A stretch of DNA of 64,000 bases from Cystobasidiopsis lactophilus (taxonomy: Eukaryota > Basidiomycota > Agaricostilbomycetes > Agaricostilbales > Chionosphaeraceae): contig BCIO01000003.1 in assembly GCA_001599975.1 (NCBI GenBank), positions 1,240,001-1,304,000 of the forward strand, in the 5' to 3' direction. Within the stretch, counting starts at the first letter, position 1. The number at the start of each line of letters is the position of its first letter. The notes beneath the pieces were generated by a model. It was given only the letters and a program-made list of their open reading frames with translations, did not search any database and was not told where the DNA came from. Of this stretch, positions 1-10,792 are shown piece by piece. Both the position numbers and the translations under genes were made by a program.

Positions 1-1002
1 GATACACCTATGCAACTCAAATCATTCATAGCGAAACTATGGTGGAGAGCTACAGGCATTGGCGCCGCCAGTGGGACAAGAACGGCGAGAAGATGGTTGG
101 CGGAATTCTGACTTGGCGTGCGTCTTGTTTTCCTCTCTGCGATCAAGGTCGCCTCTCATATGCTTCACCATCAGAGCTCAACGACTGCTGGCAAACTGCG
201 AGCTGGGCCATTGTTGACTACTTTTATCGCCCCAAGATGCCTTACTTCGCCGTCAAGCGGTGAGTGACGATGCTTAGCAGGTCGAAGAATCTGTCTTACT
301 CGAGACTTACAGGGAGTGCCAACCTATCACTCTCGGCATTGAACGCACCGAGACTGCAGTCCCGGCGGCTGCCAAGCACTCGGCTCTCACCAGCTTCGAC
401 ACCGAGGTTGCAATCTGGGCCAGCAACCTCACTTTTGAGACCGTCAAGGTCAAGGCCTCTGTGAAGGTGAGCTTCATTACGCCCTTCGCACCTATCCCGA
501 TCGCTGAAAGCTGGCTTTGCAGGGCTTCGACACCATCACCCAAAAGGCGGTCGAGCTCACCCTCGAGAAGCCAGACGAAGTTTACACGCTGAAGGCCAAC
601 GGAACGACCGAGCTCACCACCCTGCGTCTCGCCACTCAGAAGAAATTCTCGGCTTACCAGCCGAAGGTCGTCGTTTGGGTCGAGCTTGTCGACGCCACGT
701 CCGGCGCGCAGGTCGCTCGCTTGGTCGACTGGCCGAACCCGCTCAAGTTCAACTATTTTATCGACCCCAAGCTCGAGATCACGGTTAAGGGCGACGAGGT
801 CACCGTCAAGGCAACCGCGGCTCCCGCCAAGGCTGTCTGGCTCGACTTGCCGGTGGACGACCTTGATCTGCCGCAGTGGAGCGACAATGGATTCGACTTG
901 TTCAAGGGCGAGTCTTTGACCGTCCAGGCGAAGGGTCTCAAGGGCCGCAAGATCACCATTGCCAAATGGCTCGGCGACCACTTGACTGATGAGTGGTATT
1001 AA
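1..1002 (+). CDS. beta-mannosidase, glycoside hydrolase family 2, C-terminal part (5' truncated by window)
   Basis: This is the last third of a GH2 beta-mannosidase, which removes beta-1,4-linked mannose from oligosaccharides. The gene enters from the left edge, so no start is visible. Exons can be joined at 118-174, 260-312 and 467-522 (all GT-AG). The joined protein then reads GGILTWQLNDCWQTASWA followed by YFAVKR, the conserved end of the GH2 barrel in this family. After that come the Ig-like C-terminal domains, with QPITLGIERTE and the terminal segment that includes KAVWLDLP and FDLFKGESL. The stop is TAA at 1000-1002. The catalytic glutamates lie upstream of the window or in unseen exons. 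The family call is secure. Whether the enzyme is intracellular or secreted cannot be judged without the N-terminus. Confidence 0.85.
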
Positions 1003-1107
1003 GCAAGGCTTTCCTCTTGTATTCGGTCTTATAGAAGCGGTCTAGTTGAATTGGTAGCACATGAGCATTCTCAGTATCACAATTACAAGGTCGCCCCATA
1101 GACAACC

Positions 1108-3828
1108 TCAAGTGCCAGGCATTTGGCCAAACTGAGTGTAGCCCAACTCCCGCTCGAGCTTGTCCAAGCAAGCCAAGTAGTTGGTGATGAGACCCGTGCT
1201 TGTCGATGCGTCCATGAGAGTCGGCAAGACATCGATGCAGTATTGAACCTTTCTCGACTGTAAAAACGCTCATTACAACATGATCAAAGTTGGTACAGAA
1301 AATGAAGAACGCACCAAGGACTTGCCATTGGTGGCGAGCGCTTGCGTTGGGATCTTGAGCAGGGTGTCGAGCATGGCGTTTGCAACCGAAAGCAGAATCT
1401 CGTGGTCATTCGAAGTTTCCGGAGAGGGGCGAGGGATCAATGAACGGCGATATTTGATGATTTCCTACAAGGCATTTAGATCTCTCAGGGGACAAAGCCG
1501 GCCATGCACTCACGAGTCGAACAACAAGCTGGAGGTTCTTCAGCAACTGACCCCAACATGCACATGAGGTGGATGGCACGTACGAACGTTATTTGCACAT
1601 TTGCACCCATCTGGAAGCGGACTCAGCTTGGGTTCAGCTTTGAAGGACTGCGACTCACGATGTGCATCGCGTTCTTGCGGATGATAACGGGGTCTGGCGG
1701 AAAGAGCTGGGCGGGTTGCATTTCGAACAGACTGGAGTGTACACAGAGATTGCATGAGATTGTGGTGGGACTGCGGAGCAGAGCGCTGACCTGCTGAACA
1801 ACTCCTGAATGTCGACCTGACCAAAGTTGTCCTCCGACGGCAGAGGAAAACAAGAGACGAGGTCTGGAGAGATCATCAAGTTGTCCGACGACGTGTTGGC
1901 ACCAAACTGCAGGTCTGGAGGAGCTGCCTTCATGATAGCAATGAGGCGCAGCTCCAACTCTTTCAATTGTTCCAGGCGTTCTAACATGGTATTAGCGCCC
2001 GATATTTCGGTCAAGTGTGTGCTAAACCCACCAAAGAGAGCAGCACCACGAGGCTGTTATAAAATACGTCAAGGATGATTTGCTTGGATCTCAGAGCTCT
2101 AACATACTGGCGAGCCCATCATATCAGGTCTACTGATCTGGAGGAAGTCTCCCAATACACTGTAGATCCGACTGCACAGATTACTGGACACAAATACAGT
2201 AAGCCCATGCTCAACACATACGAGTGGATCATCACACTTACAATCCACTAAGGAGACTGGCATTCTGATGAGTTGCGTGAGGAAAAATGCCCAGGTCGGT
2301 AATGGCAGCGTCATCAACCTCGTCAGGCTCCTGTATCATCATAAGCTTCATCATAAGAGGCCAATGAAGGGCGACGCAACGGGGATGATTCCAAAGTCTT
2401 GTCCGAAGCGAATCGAGAAATCGCAAAGAAGGGCCTCGTCTCGGTCACTGCGAATGTGAGTGAGCAGGAGAAGATAGGAAACAGAAGACTGGCCTGCCTA
2501 TTGCGCAAGATCCAATAAAGGCGCCGTCGCATTTGCGTCTCGATCGGTCTGCGAGAGCATTTCAGAGGAGCGGCGCGCACCACTAAGCGTCGAGGCAGTC
2601 TCACCCTAAGCCATTGTAGGTCGATGGTTTGTCAAGTCCAACAACAGTGGCCATGGCGACTGCCTCGGCAAAGCAACATTTGCCAGTGGCTGTGCCGCTC
2701 GTCAGAGGGAGCCCAATGTGAAGCAAAAGAGGGATCCACCTTTGTGTCCTTGGAAAAAGTGGTACAGAGCGCTGAAATAGCGCGAGACGACCCAATCTAG
2801 CGACATGTCGTCGTAACCTTCTCTTGAAATCTGGTCACGAGCCATAGAGTTGGCGTGGGCCGCCATGACGGAGACGGTGTGACTTTCTATGCCCAGATGG
2901 ATGCGAGGGACTTGTAAAAGGGTGGCGCCGACTGCCAATCAAGAAAATCAGCGTCATGTTTTGCATCTAGCTGAGCAGCGCCGCACTCAACGCAGTGAGC
3001 GCCGCGAAAAAAGACGGGCTCCAGGTGTACTTTTGATTTTCAAATGCCGCCATGAACGTCGGCTGATGCACAATGGGAGTGAGGGGGTAGACAAAGCGGA
3101 AGAACAGCCCCAAAATGTGTCGGATTTGGGCGATCGACGTGAGGTCGGTCAGAGGGCGGATTCTGATTTCAGGCAGCTGCATTCGACCTTGAGATGGCAA
3201 TACAGTGCTCGGTGGAGGTGGCATGGAAAGAAAGCCCTGGTTGCTCGAGCTGGCTTCGGGGCGCATTTGAGAGAGTTGTGACGTCTGAGACTGCGGCGAG
3301 TTGACGGGCAAGCTGTTCTCGAACCAAGGTGAGGATAGAGATGGAGTGGCGCCACTACTGGCAAACGTGGGTGCTAGGGCCAGCAGCGGGTCGGCGAGTT
3401 GAGGGCCAGATGAAGGGAGTGTTTGTGGCTGCTGTTGTGGCTGCTGTGGCTGTGTGCGCACTTTCTTCTTTTTGTTCTGCGCTAGCTCATAGGTACACTC
3501 CGTTTCCATGCTGCAGGATGTGATCAGCGCCTTGCTTGAATCGTTCTCGGTGGGTGCCTTACTGCTGGCACGCTTGGCATACTGGCCAGCCTCCGGAGGT
3601 CAGTCCGGGAGTTGGTTCGCATTTGACTTTCCTCTTCCGACAGACATCGCATCTATCAAGATGAGATGAGCCAGATCTTGGGCACCGAAAAAAAAGTGCC
3701 GACGAATTTGGACGGCGTCTCTTCTTGGGTTTGACGCCATTGACGCTTGAAGTGCCTCCGGCGTCAGTGCCATCGGGAGAAGCGCCTTCATACTCGTCAA
3801 CAAGTGGACTATCCACCTCACTGAGCAT
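1108..3828 (-). CDS. Zn(II)2Cys6 fungal transcription factor
   Basis: Nuclear regulator with a binuclear zinc cluster followed by a fungal-specific middle-homology domain. The start chosen is the ATG at 3828 (MLSEVDSPLVDEYEG); a longer open frame upstream is possible. A basic stretch KPKKRRRPN precedes the cluster. After splicing at two introns the cysteines are spaced C-x2-C-x6-C-x13-C-x2-C-x6-C, running from CDVCRKRKVKC to CQACQHMETEC. Gln/Pro- and Ser-rich sequence follows, then a segment with FFRFVYPLTPIVHQPTF, typical of the fungal_trans domain (about residues 200-260). Many short introns split the remainder. The last exon ends in ERELGYTQFGQMPGT with the stop at 1108-1110. The target pathway is unknown. 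Exon joins between 1300 and 2900 are only partly resolved. Confidence 0.8.
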
Positions 3829-4051
3829 TTCAGTAGTCTTTATAGTGTGGGGTTTCGGGAAAAAGAGCCTGAGAGCGTCGGCTGCCCGGTTGCTCAAACA
3901 GGGTGGAAAAGTTGTGGGTGCAGAAGAGCGGTAGAATGCAAGGCTATATGGACGCAAGAGCAGCTACACAAGAGGCGGGCAGAACGCTCAAACCGATCTG
4001 GCCGGCGTGCTAATGAAGAATAGAATGAGCGGGCAGCTACTGGCAGCTAAG

Positions 4052-4838
4052 CTAAGCAAGCTGAGAACCCACTGCAGTGAAGTCGAGAGAGTTGCTGTCA
4101 GAGCCTTGAACTGCCATCACGACCTTGGGGTTCTCCCGAGTCGTCGCCGCGACAAAGAAGGCGAGCTTTTGGGCTTGCTGCTGAACCCACTCCCTGCAGG
4201 CTTGCTCGACAGCGGCTTGCTCTTGATCTTCGTACGACAAGAGTGTGATCGAGTAGGTCGAAGCGGAAGGCGAAACGCTGGGGCCTTCCGGAATGATAAT
4301 GTGAAAACTGTGGCCACCAAGAGCTCAGTTGGTATTGATGCTCGCCCCTTGCCAGCGCATGCCCTTACCAAGAGAATTCGGGGTTTCCCATGTCTATGAG
4401 AGTACCAAAAGCAGGCTTGATGCCCTGGTAGATTGGTCCTAACAGTAAGGTATGAGGCAGCGTTTCGAATGCGCACACTAGAGCAAGACGCGCACCTGGT
4501 TCGAAGATGTCCTTCTCTTCCGCGCTGGTCCAGTCGCATAGAAGTACAGTGTGGCTAGGGTTGCCAGATACGCTGCCGTGCCTTTGGGCGGTGTAAATGG
4601 GGAATTGTTTGATTTCGCGTCCTACGGCGGCGAACGTATTGTCGTACTTTCGGCCCCCAAGTCAAGGGCCATCGAAGAACCGGATCGAATGTCCTACCTG
4701 ATCCTGAGGAATTGAGCTCTTCTTGAACCGAGCAAACTCGGTCAGCCGACCTGGGCCGTCAGCTTTCGGGTGTGACACGACTGCGGGGGTCTAAGGCTCC
4801 TTCTTCGCTCTGGCGGGACGGGACTTACAGAAGGACAT
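4052..4838 (-). CDS. small protein of unknown function (about 200 aa)
   Basis: I do not recognise the family. A consistent five-exon model starts at the ATG at 4838 (MSFFVSHPKADGPG). It uses introns near 4783-4834, 4645-4695, 4440-4498 and 4321-4382, and ends at the TAG at 4052. The protein reads through LTEFARFKKSSIPQDQ, YDNTFAAVGREIKQFP, SHTVLLCDWTSAEEKD, YQGIKPAFGTLIDMG and FHIIIPEGPSVSPS, then an Ala/Gln-rich helix and a short tail. No signal peptide or membrane segment is visible, so a soluble intracellular protein is likely. All splice sites are GT-AG and the reading frame stays open across every join, which is why I treat it as real. Confidence 0.55.
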
Positions 4839-5718
4839 GTTGGAGTATCAAGTGCTGCTGTGAGTCGTGTGAGGAGGCTGGGAAAAGTCAAGCAGAGTGA
4901 AGCCGGCGCCCGCATTTTCCTCATCGCCCATGCAACCGAGCTTATCCGAAATCGAAGTAATTGTGGTGCACAGTGCAATCCTGGTCGCGCCGGAGCAGTA
5001 TAAAGGCGTTTGAAATAGAGTGGAAAGCCTGAGGGAGAGGATGCAAGCGGCGGCAACATGACTTGGAAAACGGTGGCGACAGAGCTCAAGTCCTGCAGAC
5101 ACCTTCAAGTCCTGCAGACACCTTCACGGAATCCGGGAATACCGCACGTCGACGCATTGTACTTGGACAAAAGGACACTGGCATTGAGCCAGACGCTTGC
5201 AAATCGTGGCGTTCATCACAATGGCTTCAGAGCAATTAGAGCAATTAAATGCTGAGCGAGTCGGCAGTGGGCGGCACTCAGAACGTGCGTCTGCGCAATC
5301 CTGACTCCAGTACGAGCTCCAGAGTGTGAGCCATGAGTAGGACGCTGGACGTCCCGGGTCAACGCTCGACTTCGCGATGCGGGCCGCGGTTTCTTGCTCA
5401 GGTACGACGACTGGTAGCATCTGTCTAGCTCTGCTGCTGCTGCTCAAATGTACACTGTCATGTGCTGTTTTGACTTGTGCTGCAAGTGCAAGACAGGTCT
5501 CGCGTTTCGGAGACGGCTCCTCCAGAATGGCCAGGATGGACTCCGAGGCTGGAACTGACGCTTCGAATCGCCCTTTGTGTTTAGTCCGGCTCGACAGTCT
5601 GTGTGCCGTTATCACTGCCAATGTCTGTGAGTCTGTACAACCTCGACTGCGCACCGTGCGTTCGTATCTCGGATGGAGCTCGTCTCTCACCCTGGCGACG
5701 ATTTGATGCCGCTGCGAT
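4839..5718. promoter_or_regulatory. divergent intergenic region between the 4838 and 5719 genes
   Basis: About 880 bases separate two divergent starts and presumably hold both promoters. Open frames exist on both strands (for example a long minus-strand frame at 5124-5996), but none has a splice-consistent or family-like protein. The only distinct structure is a 19-bp perfect tandem duplication at 5086-5123. Confidence 0.4.
5086..5123. repeat. 19-bp perfect direct tandem duplication
   Basis: The 19-base unit TCAAGTCCTGCAGACACCT occurs twice back to back, at 5086-5104 and 5105-5123, with no mismatch. It lies just upstream of the small unknown minus-strand gene, in non-coding sequence. A third, diverged copy is not evident. 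Confidence 0.9.
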
Positions 5719-7113
5719 ATGCGTATCACTCTAGTCACTTTGATCATTGCACTTTGCCCCGTGATGTCCTCGCAGCAGCTTGACCCCAGGGCGGAACGTG
5801 GTCTTGGAGAGCCGCTGCAGGAAAGAACTGTAAAGTCTTTTCCTTCCCCTGTCTTTGTTCCGTTCTCAGACGTAGATGCAGTTTGGAGATGTCGCTGGAG
5901 CCTCCGAAGAAGATTGCGATATAGGCGGTGGCCTCGGTGGTTTCGGGGGATCCTCAAAGGGCGGCTCAGGGTCGTCAAGCCCCGGATCGGGTTCAAGTTC
6001 AGGCGGCAAGAGCCCGGGAGGGTCTTCCGGAGGCCACCAGAGTGGTTCTAGTGGAAGCAATACTGGTTGGGGGTCGACAGGCGGCCAACAAAGCGGCGGT
6101 TCTTCCTCGAATTCTGGTGGCAAAGACACTGGCGGCCAGAGCGGAGGATCGTCAAACCAGGGAGGCCAGTCCAGCGGTGAATCGAACTCAGGAGGGGGAG
6201 AGTCAGGGTGGGGATCCACTGGAGGTCAAAACGGCGGCAGCTCTAGCCAAAGTGGAGGCAGCAACGGGGAGAGCTCAACTGGTCAAAGCAGCCACCAAGG
6301 ATCTGGTTCCTCAAACGAGAACAGCTCCTCATCCAGCAACAGCAATTCGTCTTCGAATTCGTCTTCGAACTCCTCTTCGGATTCCTCTTCGTCGAGTGAA
6401 AGCAACAGCAACTCGGGCTCAAGCTCAAATTCCTCGAGCAACTCTTCCTCCAATGGGGAATCCTCGACAGGGAGCTCGCAGACGTGCTCAGGTGGGATGG
6501 AGATGGGATCAAAGGGCGAGTGCGTCTGCGCGGAGGGCATGCAGATGGGCGAGGGCAACGTTTGCCAGCCGATTCCTTCGACCACCTGCGGGGAGGGCAT
6601 GCAGATGGGCGAAGGCAACGTGTGTCAACCAATTCCTTCAACGACGGTTACTGCCACTACAACCGCGACCTCTATCGAAGTGGACCACTCCCTGGAGGTC
6701 GACACAAGCGTCGTTTTTGTCACCAGCTACGACCAGAATGCCGCTCCCCCACCAACAGACACTACTGTCCCTGTTGAGGGCACCACGACTCCCCTCGCCA
6801 GCTTCTCCGGCTTTGCCACCATTACGGCAACCGGGCCTGCAGCTACATCTCCGCCCGACGAAGGATCGGGCAACGTCAATACCGATTCGGTTGACTTTGG
6901 CGAATCTTCGACGCCAGATGCTACATCTACGGACGACTCAAGCTCTTCTGAGCCAGGGGAGGACACTCCAGATACCAATACTGCCGTTGGATTGGTGAGC
7001 AGGCTTGCTTGGAGGCGATTTGACTCGAGCTGAGCTTGATTCTAACAATACAGTCCGCGCGACGCTGTCTCTGGCTTGCCTGTGCATCGGTTGCCCTGGT
7101 GATTCTTGTGTAG
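5719..7113 (+). CDS. Gly/Ser-rich secreted surface protein with Cys repeats and hydrophobic C-terminus
   Basis: Predicted cell-surface protein. The ATG at 5719 gives a signal peptide (MRITLVTLIIALCPVMSSQQ). Intron 5830-5875 joins it to a long exon coding for a Gly/Ser-rich region (about residues 55-245), with runs such as SSKGGSGSSSPGSGSS that shade into Ser/Asn/Glu-rich sequence. A cysteine-containing segment follows (CSGGMEMG, then two copies of EGMQMGEGNVCQPIPSTT), then a Thr/Ser-rich stalk. Intron 6995-7053 then leads to a last exon ending ARRCLWLACASVALVILV at the TAG at 7111-7113. A hydrophobic extreme C-terminus fits a GPI signal or a tail membrane anchor. Without this last exon the protein would end at an unrelated stop near 7033. 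The Ser/Thr richness suggests heavy O-mannosylation. The function is unknown; a wall or adhesion role is an inference. Confidence 0.75.
6527..6646 (+). repeat. in-frame 60-bp tandem duplication (20-residue Cys repeat)
   Basis: Two adjacent 60-base units, 6527-6586 and 6587-6646, encode nearly identical 20-residue repeats. Each has a leading cysteine, then the EGMQMGEGNVCQPIPSTT core. Almost all base differences between the units are synonymous, so the duplication is fairly recent but the protein sequence has been held constant. The repeats sit between the Gly/Ser region and the Thr-rich stalk of the surface protein. Confidence 0.9.
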
Positions 7114-7508
7114 GAAGGGTATCGCGGCTGACCAAAGGACAATGGACTTTGCTGTTTAGAATGATGGACAGACCAAGGACACTCTTCGTTGCTCACTAGG
7201 CAGTTGCTTTAATCTCATTCCTTCGGCAGTGCTCGGACACTCATACCATATTATCATTCGTTGTACAGTCCTAGAAAAAAACGGATGATATTGTTGCATT
7301 TCAGAAGGCAGCGAAGCTTCGTCGGTCTCGCCAGTTGCTACAAAAAACGGTTCTTTGGCCACGTCGTGCAAAGTCTCCCCGAGACATACTGGAGGCTGGG
7401 ATATAGAGTTTGCGATTGGGATGCTGCCTTCCCTGTGCGAGGACGGCGAGGGAAGAGAGGACAGTGCTTGAATTAGAGAGGGAGAGGGAAATCTGCAATC
7501 TGCCGAAA
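7114..7508. other. convergent 3' intergenic region
   Basis: Roughly 395 bases lie between the stops of two convergent genes (7113 plus strand, 7509 minus strand). I see only 3'-UTR-like sequence here, with no further coding signal. Confidence 0.4.
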
Positions 7509-9561
7509 TCAAACATGAACCTGTAGGGTAGTCTTAGTTCCAGCCTGTTTTGTAAGATTAAGGAAGTTTGAGCGCGACCTACCTCGACAGAATGGCCGTG
7601 GTGGACCTCCTCGGCGGCGGCCTCCTCCTGCATCTGGTCGACCTCCATCTTGAACGCCTTGGTGTCCGAGTCCATCGCCTTGAAGTTGTTGGCCGCCTTG
7701 ACCTTGGTGAAGGCTGACTTCCACGTCGTCTTTGCGTTGAAGCCCCTCCGGACTTGGGGCAGCAAGTTCTTGAAGCTGCCATCGGCGGCGTGCGGGTCGA
7801 CCACACCGGGCGTCTCGTCGGACCGCAGCCACTCGTGCTCCATGATCTGCTGAGCGGTCGGTCGCTTGTGTTGGTCGATGGTCAGGCAATACCGAATGAA
7901 ATCGCGGGCGGGCTCCGAAACGTGTTCCCAGTACCTGCACGGCTGGTGTCAGCTCAAATTTCGTATAGACAGCAGAGGCACGTACTCGACGGGCTCGAAG
8001 CGGTAGTCAGCCGCACAGATAGCCTGGATCTCTTCCTGCTGAGAATCGCGGTCGAACGGCGTGTAGCCTGCGGACAGTGTCAAAGCTATGCTCTTGGAAA
8101 CATTGCGAACAGAGAAACACACCACAAAGCAAGAAATAGGTGATGACACCTGCATTGAGTCCAATAAGCGTTCGTAATCGCACTAAGAATTGAATCATAC
8201 CGATAGCCCAGATGTCAACGCTGTGACTTCGGTTAGCACGGCAAGTCTCTAAAGACAAGGCAGCACTCACGGCTTGCTGTGCCCTGATTTTCTGAAGATT
8301 TCGGGTGACATGTAGCCGACAGTACCTGCGAGTCGGCCACGAAGATCACCTTAGATCAACTGGCGGCCAGTGGCGGAGGTCGACTCACCACAGGTCGTGG
8401 TCAACACAGTCATCTTTTGCTCATCCACCATCTTGGACAACCCAAAATCTGCAATCTAGAGTGTTCAAAGGTTATCGTTGAGCGCCCTGGAAGATCTCAA
8501 GCAAAGGGCAGCGTCTCTCACCAACAAGTCGGCGTTCTCATCTTTACCTACAAGCTCCTCGCGATGAGAGGCAGCCATGTAGCACCAAGAGAGTGTGCTT
8601 ACTTCTAAAAAGCAGGTTTTCAGGCTTGAGGTCTGTTTCCTCAAGTCAGTGCCGATCGAAGGTGATCTAGCGCACGAGACGAGCGGACCTCTATGGACAA
8701 TGCCCTGGTCGTGGAGGTAGGCCACAGCCGAGCTGATGACATGGACAAGGTGCCGGGCGTCCTTTTCAAAGTAGGCTATTGGCTCGGATATATCAGCCGT
8801 GCGGAAGAGGAAGCGGAGGCTGGCGGAGGCCAAACGCACAGCCTTTAGCGCATATCCGGTCGAAGAGCTCGCCGCCGGTGCACAGGTCAGTGACGAGGTA
8901 GACTGGATCAGGTACGGGTTAGGACCGAGGGGACAATGGAGGAGACAGTCACGGTGGACGCACGGTTGTTCAAGGTCTCAAAGTAGTCGACTAGCGTCAA
9001 GCAATTGCGATGGCCGGCCGACACCTTCTTCAGAATCGCAATCTCATTCCTGTTGGGCCGCCGTCGTGAGCACATCAGGGAGCGGAACGGAGCCGGCCTG
9101 GCTCGACGACGCACCGGACCATGGCCTCTCGACCCTGCATGAGCTTCTTGTTGATGACCTGGACAGATAGCGACAGATGTAAGCCTTGACCAGACCTAGG
9201 CGGCCCACCGAACTTGCCTGGGGGATAGGTCAGCCGGCCGCATCAACGCAAGAGGGAGGAGGGGCCGCTCGCCTTGCACGCAAAGTATTCGCCCGTCTCT
9301 ATCCTGACGGCCTCCTTGACGACGGCATCTGTCGCGCGAAGATTAGCCGGCAGTCCATGGCCAGCGAGCAGAGCGCGAGGGCGGGATTTACAAGTTCCTT
9401 GGCCAAGCACCTGCGAGAAGCGCTCGCATGAGGAGATTGCTTGAGCCGCTCGAGGGCTGCGACTGACCTTTCCGACCTTGTACTGGCATGGCACCGTCTG
9501 CAAGAAGATAAGCTGGGCGAAACGAGCACCGGAAGTCGCAGAGACCTGCCTGAGGCGCCAT
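7509..9561 (-). CDS. Ca2+/calmodulin-dependent protein kinase (CaMK I/Cmk type)
   Basis: Cytosolic Ser/Thr kinase of the fungal CMK group. Once the exons are joined, the protein contains PCQYKVGKVLGQGTYAVVKE (Gly-rich loop), GEYFACK (catalytic Lys), RNEIAILKKVSAGHRNCLT, GIVHR then DLKPENLL (catalytic loop), IADFGLSKM (DFG) and GYMSPEIF. Near the end comes a regulatory tail with FNAKTTWKSAFTKVKAANNF, the probable autoinhibitory/calmodulin-binding region. The last exon ends AGTKTTLQVHV with the stop at 7509-7511. The activation segment reads CGTVGYMSPE where CGTPGYMAPE is usual. The start is uncertain. The ATG at 9561 (MAPQ) joins in frame only if the first intron is GC-AG; otherwise the true first exon lies further upstream. 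Confidence 0.85.
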
Positions 9562-10792
9562 CGAGAGGGCAGGAGGATCGTCGTTGAGCGGCAGCCAGCC
9601 AGGTTGGGACGAAGGTGGCTTCGGCTCCGACCAACTTCTTTCGGGCTTTGTTACTTTGTTGCTGAACAAGACTGAAGGACGGCTGTCGAATCTGCCCGCC
9701 TCCTTGCCAGAATGCGAAGCCGTCTCATTCTTAACAGTCTCTGAGCATTGTCCGGTCTCGCTCGGCTCTCTGAATGCTCAAGTGCCTTTTTGCTTCTACT
9801 TGAATTGTTCTTTGGACGATTTTTGAAGCCCTTGATGGTCGATTGTCCTTGCCGCGGGAACTTTGGGCATGCTGGAGGCCAGCCGAACGTTGGAGCTGCA
9901 AGTCAATCTGTCATTGGGTGCGCTGTTTGAGTGTTCGGACTACTTACAAGCATGCTTGTGATTCATTGATCTGGCTGCTTCATCGAGGGAAGTCTTGGTG
10001 ACGGACTTTGCCACCAGAAATTAAGACGACTTGTCTTCCGCTGTTCTTACCTCTAGCTTTGGACCCACCCCGCCACCCGCTTCACCAAATCAAGTTGCCA
10101 TTGCATGCGAATCCAGAGAGGAGGGGTTTGAGGGCAGCTTGCTTGTGAGCTAAAGCATTTTTCGATGCGCTCAGCCTTCGCTGCTTTGCCTAGTCCGTAG
10201 CGTTCGTTCGTGCATAGGTTCGCGTTGCTATCCTCCTCTTACAAGGCTAGCGAGACCACCTAGCATAAAATGAATGACCCACATTGAAACCCAAGAAGCT
10301 TTCTTCGATCGGCTCCAGAACCTTTGGACGTGACGAGCGGGACAACAAGCTTGTCCTGAACCACGACCAACTGCTTTTGCTCGCTCGCGCTCGCTGTGCT
10401 CTCTTGCTGCTCTGCTCCTGGGGCCCCTGATGGCCTGAGAAGAGATGACTCGATGCGGCCTTCCTTCGCGTCGAAAGTGATCGCCGCCAGCCCGCGTTTG
10501 TGGATTTCTGCCAGCTTGCCTCGCGGTGTCGTGTTGCTACGCTATGTACAATAATCACTGCAAACGACTGCTACCATGGCTTCCAACACGTTTTGTATGG
10601 CCGAACGCGTCCAATGATTAGCGAAGAAAAGCGCAGGCAGTCGGGCGCTTCGCCGAGCAGACGAAAACAAACCGAAGATCATGTCCCAACACGGAGGATG
10701 CCGCTCATCTTTGTCCTGCTTTGGCCATCTTTCTCTGCTCTCAAACAGGAGCGATAAACGGTGATAGCCCGACGAGAGAAGACGAAGAAAGA
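9562..10792. promoter_or_regulatory. long divergent intergenic region
   Basis: About 1.2 kb lie between the kinase start and the GT2 start, transcribed away from each other. Several short frames occur but none is supported by homology or by a splice-consistent model. The region probably carries two promoters, 5' UTRs and possibly the first exon of the kinase gene. Confidence 0.35.

Noticed and set aside
307-981. 224-codon minus-strand frame opposite the beta-mannosidase
   Set aside because: Antisense shadow of conserved GH2 exons; no independent support.
5124-5996. 290-codon minus-strand open frame opposite the secreted-protein 5' region
   Set aside because: No family resemblance, runs across a promoter and into the antisense of a real exon; low-complexity Arg/Ser composition typical of an antisense frame in GC-rich DNA.
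5928-6998. 356-codon plus-strand frame overlapping the Gly/Ser protein
   Set aside because: Shifted-frame shadow of the repetitive Gly/Ser exon; lacks signal peptide and motifs, whereas the 5719-7113 model has both ends supported.
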